A DNA stretch of 36,262 nucleotides from Candidatus Heimdallarchaeota archaeon (GTDB lineage: Archaea; Asgardarchaeota; Heimdallarchaeia; Heimdallarchaeales; Heimdallarchaeaceae): assembly GCA_023705905.1 (NCBI GenBank), contig BPTK01000002.1:1-36262 (forward strand), in the 5' to 3' direction. Position numbers and translations under genes: made by a program. The notes below the pieces were generated by a model, which made no database searches, was not told where the DNA came from, and saw nothing but the letters and a program-made list of their open reading frames with translations. Each line of letters starts with the position of its first letter. Positions within the stretch are counted from its first letter, which is position 1. Shown here in pieces: positions 24,060 to 31,524 of this stretch.

Positions 24060-25970
24060 CTACTTTTTGCCTAGTTTCCTTTTTCGTCTAAACACTATTC
24101 CTATAGAAAATGCTAACAAAACGACACTAAAAGCAAAAGACGTATCATCGGGAGCATCAGGAACTAAGGGATCATAACCATTTTCAACCTCATAACCATC
24201 TAGCATGCCATCTCCGTCCGTATCATTGTCATTGGGGTCAGAGAAATAGATTAGAACTTCCTCTTTGTCTGACAAGTCATCATCATCTGAATCAGAATCA
24301 TCTGGTTTCGTCTCATAGTCATTAACTTCTTCATAATCAGAGAGACCATCGGAATCTGTGTCATTCACCAACGGGTTCGCATTGTTCAGATATTCCTCTA
24401 AATTTGTCAAGCCATCTCCATCGGCATCTCCGTTGGCATCGTTAAGCCAAGGATCAAGATTGTATTCTATTTCCCAATCTGGTGCCATTCCATCTGCATC
24501 GGTATCGATCAAGGGATAGGGATCAGAAGCTCCAGCTGTTCCATCAATATCATACGAACCTGATTCACTCCAGTCGTACCAATAGTTCCCAGAATTGGAA
24601 CTTGTATTGTACCAATAATTATCAACGCCATTATCAATAGCTTCCGGTGCACTAGTATGCTTATTGTTTACAACGATATTTGAGTAGAAACTATTGCCTG
24701 CAGAGTTTTCTTGCACAGATATTCCATAATATGTTCCATAATCAGCAGTAGCATATCGAGCAAAGACATTATGATAAAATTGACAATTATCTGTTTCTCT
24801 CAAATAAAGACCATTCCGTTCACTATCATATATTTCATTATTCCTAATAGTTAGTGAACTACAATAATACAATGAAAGCCCACTTTCCCCGTTGTTTACT
24901 ATATAGTTATTTTCAATAGTGCAATCATGACTCAAAACTATGTAAAGGCCATGGAGATATTCATTAAAGCCGAAAGAATTATTGTTAATGTGCCCTGAAA
25001 AAACCTGATAAAGATAAGCGTTGAAAAAACCGTCCTTATAGTGGTTATTTTCTACATTTACAGCTGTCACGCAACTAATACGCATTCCAGTGTCGGTGAA
25101 ATAATTGTTTAATACGTTAATATTTTCTCCATGTACTGCTTCAATACCACATGTATTTTCAGATATATTTGCGTTCTGACAGTAAAATAGACTTATTCCA
25201 ACAAAGTGTTTCAGTATTGTCAAACCACTTGTTTGTTGGTATTTAACTGTTATATTCGTACAGTTCACAAAACATAATTGCTGATAATCAGAATTGCTAA
25301 ACACCAAATCTTCCTGATTTTCGAACCATCCAATTTCTTTACCCCCCACAGTGTTATTGTACACAACATATGAAAGACAGTCTGATAAACTGCTAGAATC
25401 ATCAAGATAAACACGGATTCCATATGCAGAAAACGTGTTGTTAGCTATAATTGAATTAGATGCATATTCAATCCAAAGTCCTAAACCTTGTATCAAGAAA
25501 GTGTTGTTAGCTATAACCGCCCCTTCCCCTCCAAACAAAGATATTCCCAGGTTCATATTACCCTCAAAAACATTGTTTATTATTTTGACTCTGTCATCTC
25601 CTACATGATCCATCGAAATACCCGTTCCTGTTTCACTTACTCTTGATATAACACAATTTCTAATCACAAGGTATTTGGTTGTGTATTCAATTCTTATCCC
25701 GTTATAAGGTGCTAGATCAGGATAATCTGAAGTAATATGATAATTTTCAATTATATATGGGTCAATCTCTGTTCCATTTCCTGAAGTAGCATAAATAGCA
25801 AAGTCATCATCAGTAAGAATGTTGATATTCCTAATTTCAACCATTGATTCGGTTGTAGCCGTTTCCTCTATTTTACCTAAAGGACTATTACTCTTTAGAG
25901 CTGAAGCAGTAGGTACTAATAGAAGAATAACAAAAACATGTAATAGAAGTGCTTTCAGTCTGCCTTTCAT
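24060..25970 (-). CDS. Surface beta-helix (NosD/PbH1) protein with Ca-binding repeats and C-terminal anchor
   Basis: The 636-aa secreted protein has a signal peptide 'LLLHVFVILLLVPTASA'. About 420 residues of parallel beta-helix repeats follow, with the NosD/copper-binding periplasmic pattern of 'NNxF' and 'IxNN' turns (for example 'GNYWYDWSESG', 'IIENYHITS'). Next come several Asp-rich calcium-binding (thrombospondin type 3/EF-like) repeats such as 'DADGDGLTNLEEYLN' and 'DTDSDGLSDYEEVN', then a membrane helix 'FAFSVVLLAFSIGIVF' and a basic tail RRKRKLGKK. This is an outward-facing adhesin- or enzyme-like surface protein. The ATG at 25970 is preferred to the TTG three codons upstream. Confidence 0.88.
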   Translation of the reverse strand: MKGRLKALLLHVFVILLLVPTASALKSNSPLGKIEETATTESMVEIRNINILTDDDFAIYATSGNGTEIDPYIIENYHITSDYPDLAPYNGIRIEYTTKYLVIRNCVISRVSETGTGISMDHVGDDRVKIINNVFEGNMNLGISLFGGEGAVIANNTFLIQGLGLWIEYASNSIIANNTFSAYGIRVYLDDSSSLSDCLSYVVYNNTVGGKEIGWFENQEDLVFSNSDYQQLCFVNCTNITVKYQQTSGLTILKHFVGISLFYCQNANISENTCGIEAVHGENINVLNNYFTDTGMRISCVTAVNVENNHYKDGFFNAYLYQVFSGHINNNSFGFNEYLHGLYIVLSHDCTIENNYIVNNGESGLSLYYCSSLTIRNNEIYDSERNGLYLRETDNCQFYHNVFARYATADYGTYYGISVQENSAGNSFYSNIVVNNKHTSAPEAIDNGVDNYWYNTSSNSGNYWYDWSESGSYDIDGTAGASDPYPLIDTDADGMAPDWEIEYNLDPWLNDANGDADGDGLTNLEEYLNNANPLVNDTDSDGLSDYEEVNDYETKPDDSDSDDDDLSDKEEVLIYFSDPNDNDTDGDGMLDGYEVENGYDPLVPDAPDDTSFAFSVVLLAFSIGIVFRRKRKLGKK

Positions 25971-26071
25971 AACGCTCAAATTATTGTTTTAATTTTACAA
26001 TAAATAAATGTTAGTACAGAAATTATCTGTTCTGATGAATTAAGTTCAATCTAGTTTTGGTCTACTATCCA

Positions 26072-26079
26072 TTTTTATA
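26072..26079 (+). promoter_or_regulatory. TATA box for the M20 peptidase gene
   Basis: TTTTTATA is centred about 32 bp before the ATG at 26108. It lies inside the track's longer ORF, supporting the shorter start. Confidence 0.5.
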
Positions 26080-26107
26080 TAGGAAGATTACACAAATAGT
26101 GAATAGC

Positions 26108-27502
26108 ATGAATCCTTTAAAAATCTTTCAAGAAAATAAAAAACAATTTTACGAAGAGCTATTTGATCTACTGCGTATACCTAGCATAACAAAAAATAAT
26201 GAAGATGTAGCAGCAGTTGCAGAATGGTTAAAGGCTGTTCTTCAGCAAAATGCTAATTATGTAGAAATCATTCAAACTGAAGGCAATCCTGTTGTCCTAG
26301 CAGAATGGAAACCCCAGATAGAGAAGAAAGACACACCTACCATTCTTTTCTATGGTCATTATGATGTTCAACCTCCTGAACCTCTTGACAAATGGGATTC
26401 TCCACCTTTTGAACCTGAAATACGAGAAGGAAGGATATATGCCAGAGGTGTTGGAGACAATAAAGGACAATTTTATGCACACTATTCAGCCATCAAGTGT
26501 TTACACCAAGCAAAGGAACTTGGTCTTTCTGTGAAGTTTATTTTTGATGGGGAAGAAGAATTGGGTTCTTTTCATCTTGAAGAAGCGATGAATAAAAGAA
26601 AAGAATTTTTTGAAGATGTTGACCTGATTATCGTTTCAGATGGACCAGCTGATCCTTCTTGGCAACCAACTTTAGAATTTGGAGCAAGGGGAATACAAAC
26701 GATAAGAATTGAACTTCAATCAGCTGATAGTGATGTCCATAGTGGTAACTTTGGTGGTATTCAACCCAATCCTGCGTGGGATTTGATGGCAATTCTGAAT
26801 ACTATGAGAGATGAAAATGGTAAGTGTTTGATTGAAGGATTTTACGACGATGTTTTTATTCCAACAGAATCTGCACTTAAAGCTGCAGAGGATCTTAATC
26901 GTGACCCTGAAACTTACAAGAAACAATTAGGCATATCATATTTTGGCGAAGAACTTGACCAACCCTTAACACATAGAGTGATGTTCCGTCCAACATTGAA
27001 CATCCGAGGTTTTAAATCAGGTGAGATCCGGGAGAATGCTAAAACAATTATTCCAAGTGAAGCAGTTGCAGAACTAGATGTTAGGATGGTGCCTAATCAA
27101 ACACCAGAAAAAATGGAGTCTCTGATTCTTGCTCATTTCGATAATCTGAGGAGTCAATCTGAAAGGATGGCTCAAGTTCTTGATAGATGTAAAATCAGTT
27201 TTGGGGCGAGTTTTCATCCTTTGTTTACTCCCTTAGAACTACCTTGGACTGAGATTCTAACTGCGGCGATTAAAGAAGGATTTGAACAGGAACCAGTAAA
27301 ACTTCCACTTGCAGGAGGAAGTTTGCCATTATATTCTTTGTACAAAGTCACTGGAAAACCTATTTACATAATTCCATACGCTCAACCAGATGAAGCTAAC
27401 CATGCACCAAATGAAAACATGATGACTGAATGGTTTGAAAAAGGAGTACAAACCACCATCAAACTACTACAAAAATTAGGTAACATAGATTCATCTAGCT
27501 AA
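26108..27502 (+). CDS. M20-family metallopeptidase (dipeptidase/CNDP-like)
   Basis: Di-zinc exopeptidase of 464 aa. Metal and catalytic residues are seen in order: His and Asp in 'FYGHYDVQPPEP', bridging Asp in 'RGVGDNKGQF', general-base Glu and metal Glu in 'FDGEEELGS', an Asp in 'IVSDGPAD', and the final His in 'NHAPNE'. A lid/dimerisation domain lies around residues 200-370 with the His of 'DVHSGNFGG'. The pattern fits the carnosinase/cytosolic dipeptidase branch. The ATG at 26108 (MNPLKIFQENKK) is used because a TATA box lies within the longer track ORF. The 3' end overlaps the convergent SDR gene by 12 bp. Confidence 0.93.
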   Translation: MNPLKIFQENKKQFYEELFDLLRIPSITKNNEDVAAVAEWLKAVLQQNANYVEIIQTEGNPVVLAEWKPQIEKKDTPTILFYGHYDVQPPEPLDKWDSPPFEPEIREGRIYARGVGDNKGQFYAHYSAIKCLHQAKELGLSVKFIFDGEEELGSFHLEEAMNKRKEFFEDVDLIIVSDGPADPSWQPTLEFGARGIQTIRIELQSADSDVHSGNFGGIQPNPAWDLMAILNTMRDENGKCLIEGFYDDVFIPTESALKAAEDLNRDPETYKKQLGISYFGEELDQPLTHRVMFRPTLNIRGFKSGEIRENAKTIIPSEAVAELDVRMVPNQTPEKMESLILAHFDNLRSQSERMAQVLDRCKISFGASFHPLFTPLELPWTEILTAAIKEGFEQEPVKLPLAGGSLPLYSLYKVTGKPIYIIPYAQPDEANHAPNENMMTEWFEKGVQTTIKLLQKLGNIDSSS

Positions 27503-28339
27503 TATCTCTGCTACCTCTTGCGTTTTCTCTTCCAATTTCATTGTCAGGTCAGTTTCTCTTTTAGCTTTTATTATTTCATCAGCTATCCCTGAAATAACTT
27601 TTCTTTTTAACCGCTTAGAGAATTTTGTCACCCAAATAAGAGGTACGAAAAACCATGGTTTAATCAAATCATCTTTAGGGTTACTCACAAGTTTTGCTAT
27701 TTGCCCAGCAAGTTTTAGTACTTCATACCCTTGGAATCCTGATTTTCCGTAACCTGCTACGTTACCAAAATTTGTTTCATAAGGGCCAGGAAGAACAGTT
27801 GAGATCTCAACCCCGTATTCCTTTACTTCTTCCCTTATACAATCGCTAAATATTTTTACAGCAGCCTTAGTTGCACTATATACTGCAAACGGATATGATG
27901 GCAAAAGAGCTAGTGTTGAGGATAGATTGATGATATGGCCCTTACCTTGTTTTTTCATTATAGGTAATACCTTATGTGTTAGTTTAATTAACGCTAAAAT
28001 GTTCGTCTCTATCAACTCGTCAATTTCCTCTTCTGGTTGATCAATAAATAAATTAGCTTTTCCCAACCCAGCATTGTTGATAAGTACGTCAATATGCCCG
28101 AAAGCTTTCAATGAAAGATTTACTATTCTCTCGCGATCCTCTCTGTTTCTGACATCTCCAACGATTGGCAAAACTTTTGCTCCCATTCTTTTTACTGCGT
28201 GAGCTGTTTTCATAAGCTCTTTCTGTCTTCTGGCTACAATGACAAGTTTTGGTTTACTTAGTGCAAGCTCCAAAGCCACTGCTCTTCCAATTCCGGAAGA
28301 TGCCCCTGTAATTATAATTGTTAGATTCTCGTCTTTCAT
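27491..28339 (-). CDS. Short-chain dehydrogenase/reductase
   Basis: Classical SDR of 282 aa, resembling the DHRS7/YqjQ-like group. It has the glycine motif 'ITGASSGIGRAVA', 'LINNAGLGKANL', catalytic Ser in 'IINLSSTLALLP', Tyr and Lys in 'YSATKAAVKIFSD', and 'VLPGPYETNF' after the active site. An Arg pair at 'VARRQKEL' suggests NADP(H). The C-terminal helix 'KRLKRKVISGIADEIIKAK' is basic and amphipathic. The substrate is unknown. The gene ends inside the last 12 bp of the convergent M20 peptidase gene; its upstream neighbour on the same strand is DTD2. Confidence 0.92.
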   Translation of the reverse strand: MKDENLTIIITGASSGIGRAVALELALSKPKLVIVARRQKELMKTAHAVKRMGAKVLPIVGDVRNREDRERIVNLSLKAFGHIDVLINNAGLGKANLFIDQPEEEIDELIETNILALIKLTHKVLPIMKKQGKGHIINLSSTLALLPSYPFAVYSATKAAVKIFSDCIREEVKEYGVEISTVLPGPYETNFGNVAGYGKSGFQGYEVLKLAGQIAKLVSNPKDDLIKPWFFVPLIWVTKFSKRLKRKVISGIADEIIKAKRETDLTMKLEEKTQEVAEILAR

Positions 28340-28433
28340 AGGATCATTAGCTTATCCTAAAAAGCATATAAAAGAGCCACAATTGTCTGCTTTTCAACCT
28401 GAGAGTTTTAAACAATTAATCTTCTTGCCAGAA

Positions 28434-29297
28434 TTATATTTGGATACATTCCTTTCCTTGTCCTTCCACAATATCAATAATATTCTTTCTTTGTTCAGAT
28501 CTTGCTCCTTTCTTATCTATTAGAGCTCCTTTAGGTCCCTCAATGGTTTTTTTGAAGGCTTCCAATATAATTTCTTCATTTAAATTATCTAAAGTATGCT
28601 TAGCAGCTATGTGACTGATGTGTGTTTTTTCATCCAAAAGAACATGTTTACGGAATCTGTAAGCATAGTGGTTTCCTCCAAAACCGATGAAACTCTCACC
28701 TTGAAACTTACTTCTTTGTACAAATTGCTCAGCTGTTTCGATAATTGCTTGTCCCACTGCCAAGGCTGCTTTCTTATGTACCCAGTACTCTTCACTGCTC
28801 CCCAATTCCATGAAAATCAGAGGTGTTTGAAGTTCTGTTGGCCCATGATGAGTAACTTCCATATCAACCTTGAACTCTACTAAATCAAACTCTTCTTGTT
28901 TTGTGATCAGATTTTGTAAACCAAATTTTAAAGCTGTGGCTGATGTATAAGATAGTTCTTTCTCTCTACCTTCGAGTGTTATTTGGTTCCAGTTACCTGT
29001 TGGATGAACTAGTAAAGCAGGTGTTCCCGAAGCCGCCCTATGTCTGCTGGTAAAAATATACAATTCTGCTTCAATTTCTAAATCAAGGTGATTGCTTGCT
29101 ACACCATCTTTCTTCGAATGAATAATTTTGATGTCGTTGGGGTATTTGTTATGTTGGTAAACAATGCTACCATCAAATTGTTGTTCAGATTCTTTGAAGT
29201 AAGAATGATTCTTAATCTCACTCCAAATTGTATTTGCAGCTAAATCTGGCTCAGGTATGATTATTGCTACTCTTGATTTTATAGACACATTAAGCAC
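28434..29297 (-). CDS. dtdA: D-aminoacyl-tRNA deacylase, archaeal/plant type (DTD2)
   Basis: Removes D-amino acids from mischarged tRNAs, a chiral proofreading step. The 287-aa protein carries the DTD2/GEK1 family blocks: 'FTSRHRAASGTPALLVHPTGN', 'MEVTHHGPTELQTPLIFMELG' and 'IGFGGNHYAYRF', which hold the conserved His/Gly residues of the active site. This type is found in archaea and plants and is unrelated to bacterial DTD. The track start is GTG at 29297. A TATA-like TTTATATT at 29311-29318 is only 14-21 bp upstream, so translation may begin at the GTG three codons later (29288) on a leaderless message. Confidence 0.95.
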   Translation of the reverse strand: MLNVSIKSRVAIIIPEPDLAANTIWSEIKNHSYFKESEQQFDGSIVYQHNKYPNDIKIIHSKKDGVASNHLDLEIEAELYIFTSRHRAASGTPALLVHPTGNWNQITLEGREKELSYTSATALKFGLQNLITKQEEFDLVEFKVDMEVTHHGPTELQTPLIFMELGSSEEYWVHKKAALAVGQAIIETAEQFVQRSKFQGESFIGFGGNHYAYRFRKHVLLDEKTHISHIAAKHTLDNLNEEIILEAFKKTIEGPKGALIDKKGARSEQRKNIIDIVEGQGKECIQI

Positions 29298-29310
29298 TTC
29301 TTTGGTTATG

Positions 29311-29318
29311 AATATAAA
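29311..29318 (-). promoter_or_regulatory. TATA box for the DTD2 gene
   Basis: TTTATATT on the minus strand lies about 26 bp before the GTG at 29288, the alternative start of DTD2. Confidence 0.45.
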
Positions 29319-29345
29319 GAAAAACTCGTTTAATAAATTTGGGGA

Positions 29346-30383
29346 TTAATCGGCATATTCAACTTCAAAACAGTTTTCTTCAATTTCTTCTATGTTCTTC
29401 AACATGTCCAATTTAAGTTTGGGTTCTTGTTTAGTTATAACTGGAAAGCCGTAGTGTTCACTTGTATACTTGGTTTCTCCATTTTTCTCAATTCGTTTTG
29501 AAATAAACTCTATATGTTGTTGAATTCTTTCTTCGTTGTACTCATTGGCATATTCAACAATCTCACTGAATCCATCTTGAATAACCTCTTTAAAATTCTC
29601 TTCGATTTCTACACCTATGCTATTCCTTGCAGAAGCCATAGCTGCTAGGACTGTGGTTCCTGTTCCTAAGAAAGGATCTAAAACCACATCTCCTTTGAGT
29701 GAGAACATGTTGATTAGTCTATAAGCTAATTCGAAAGGAAAAGCTGCGCTTCTATCTCTTAGCTTTTCGCTTCGCAAAGATTGATGTACCCCACGCAAAT
29801 CCCATATATCTGAAAACCAAGTGTTTCTTTCCTCCCAAAAATAGGAACTAAGAAATCTTTCTTTCTTTTCTTCATCTGTTTTAAATTCCCTTTTCCCTCC
29901 TTTTCTAAAAATGAGTATATACTCGTGTTCTAAGGTTACATATCCGCCTGGCGGTAACATTCCTGAACCCATAAATTTGTTTGGGGCATTTGTTTGCTTA
30001 CTCCAAACAATGTAAGGTAAACAACTTAACCCCATCTTGCAACAGTGGGAAATTATCCTTGAATGAGATGGATAGAGTTTGAAGTCTCCACCTATTGATT
30101 GCGTTGCATCACCTATATTTATGCACACTATTCCACTTGGTTTTAAGACACGATATATTTCGTTCCAAACCTTGTCTAATTCTTTATGCATCAACTCAAA
30201 TGCTAAATTACCATCTTCTTCAGCTAAAGCCACCTTTATTTGTTCGTTTTTTTCTGAGAACATATCATCCCAAATAGTTATTAAAGGGTACGGGGGGCTG
30301 GTTAACACTAAATCGACTGTTTCATCATTAATCTCTGTCATTTTTTGTGAATTTCTGAAATAAATCTTGTGGGATGTTATCAT
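29346..30383 (-). CDS. Orphan DNA methyltransferase, beta class (N4-cytosine or N6-adenine)
   Basis: S-adenosylmethionine-dependent DNA methyltransferase of 345 aa. Motif IV comes first, 'LVLTSPPYPLIT' (TSPPY), near residue 29. The target-recognition region follows, and motif I 'VLDPFLGTGTTVLAA' lies near residue 240. This order defines the beta class, and SPPY is typical of N4-cytosine enzymes, although some N6-adenine enzymes share it. No restriction endonuclease gene is adjacent, so it is either a solitary methylase or part of a split system. It is divergent from the formate dehydrogenase operon. The start is ATG at 30383. The plus-strand ORFs 30079..30363 and 30095..30277 are shadows. Confidence 0.93.
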   Translation of the reverse strand: MITSHKIYFRNSQKMTEINDETVDLVLTSPPYPLITIWDDMFSEKNEQIKVALAEEDGNLAFELMHKELDKVWNEIYRVLKPSGIVCINIGDATQSIGGDFKLYPSHSRIISHCCKMGLSCLPYIVWSKQTNAPNKFMGSGMLPPGGYVTLEHEYILIFRKGGKREFKTDEEKKERFLSSYFWEERNTWFSDIWDLRGVHQSLRSEKLRDRSAAFPFELAYRLINMFSLKGDVVLDPFLGTGTTVLAAMASARNSIGVEIEENFKEVIQDGFSEIVEYANEYNEERIQQHIEFISKRIEKNGETKYTSEHYGFPVITKQEPKLKLDMLKNIEEIEENCFEVEYAD

Positions 30384-30476
30384 TCAAAAGCAAATTCTTT
30401 TTACTAGTTTTAAGTTTATTCCCAGATTAAATTGCAAAACTAATGGTTGGGTTTAATTTGTCAAAAGATTTTTGAA

Positions 30477-30531
30477 GGTGATGATTTATTCACCATTAAC
30501 TCGAACTTCTCACGTAAAAGAGTTTTGAGAA
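30477..30531. promoter_or_regulatory. Two inverted repeats before the formate dehydrogenase operon
   Basis: GGTGA-N8-TCACC lies at 30477-30494. TTCTCA-N13-TGAGAA lies at 30507-30531, ending 21 bp before the ATG of the first gene. The second uses the same half-site as the operator array at 22.3 kb but with a different spacer. They may be operators; no TATA box is convincing here. Confidence 0.35.
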
Positions 30532-30552
30532 AGAAACAAGAGTAGTAGTCAA

Positions 30553-31524
30553 ATGGCATCAAATAATAACACTTCAAATAATAACACTTCAACACCTATG
30601 ATAAGGCAAATTTTAATTTGTGAGGGTAAAAATTGCTTATCATCTAAATCCGATGAAATTCATAAAAACTTTGGTATAGAAGTTGTTCGAGCGGGTATTC
30701 AAGAAGATTTAGATATTAGTTTAACAAGTTGTCAAGGTCTCTGCGAGCATGGACCTTTGGTTTTTGTAAAACCTGAAGGAACTTTGTATTGTAAGGTTAA
30801 ACCTGAAGACGTAAAAAAAATAGTTAGATCACATTTTGTTCAAGAAAAACCAGTAAAAGAGTTATTTTATGAGGACCCGAAAACTGGCGAGAGGATAGAA
30901 AAATATACAGACATTGAATTCTTTAAAAAACAAAAGACAATCTTAAACATCCTAGCTGATTCTGTATCACAAAAAACAGCAGAATTAATTAATAGTTTAG
31001 ATGGTCTAATTGCTTCAGAAAACGTTTGTATTGTTGACTTAACTGCCAATTATCTCTTATCTTTCATATTAAATGAATCATGTGGTAAATGTGTACCATG
31101 TCGTGATGGTTCTCTTGTTGCGTTAGGTTTAGTACAAAAAATTAGAAACGGGGAAGCTGAATTAGAAGATTTGGACGATCTTGAACAAATCTGTTTGACC
31201 ATGAAAGATGCATCCCTTTGTGAAGTAGGTCAAAATGGCGCGGAACCCGTTCTTTATGCGTTAAAACAGTTTAGAGTAGATTTTGAAGAACATATTAGAA
31301 CACTATCTTGCAGATCAAACGTTTGTACCAAATTGTATACTTACACTATTAACCAAGATCTTTGTATAAAATGTGGTATTTGTAAAAGGGTTTGTCCTGC
31401 TGGTGCAATTATAGGTTCAAGAGAAACAGGTTTCAAAATCAACTGTGATCGATGTACATACTGTCAGATGTGCTTCAGGAGATGTCCAAAAGGAGCAATA
31501 TACAAGAGTAGAGGCAAATGTTAG
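30553..31524 (+). CDS. NuoF/HydB-like iron-sulfur subunit lacking the FMN/NADH module
   Basis: Electron-transfer subunit of a formate dehydrogenase-type complex. Residues ~17-95 form a thioredoxin-like [2Fe-2S] domain (C23, C28, C60, C64). Residues ~100-128 match the linker that starts NuoF/HydB ('FYEDPKTGERIEKYTDIEFFKKQK'). Residues ~155-250 match the N3 [4Fe-4S] domain (C177, C180, C183, C223; 'ESCGKCVPCRDG'). A 2x[4Fe-4S] ferredoxin ends the protein (C271-C281 and C301-C311). The ~300-residue FMN- and NADH-binding plus SLBB part of HydB/NuoF is absent between residues ~130 and ~155, so the protein is 323 aa instead of ~600. The N-terminus is Asn-rich, and M16 is an alternative start. It overlaps the next gene by 7 bp. 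Confidence 0.88.
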   Translation: MASNNNTSNNNTSTPMIRQILICEGKNCLSSKSDEIHKNFGIEVVRAGIQEDLDISLTSCQGLCEHGPLVFVKPEGTLYCKVKPEDVKKIVRSHFVQEKPVKELFYEDPKTGERIEKYTDIEFFKKQKTILNILADSVSQKTAELINSLDGLIASENVCIVDLTANYLLSFILNESCGKCVPCRDGSLVALGLVQKIRNGEAELEDLDDLEQICLTMKDASLCEVGQNGAEPVLYALKQFRVDFEEHIRTLSCRSNVCTKLYTYTINQDLCIKCGICKRVCPAGAIIGSRETGFKINCDRCTYCQMCFRRCPKGAIYKSRGKC

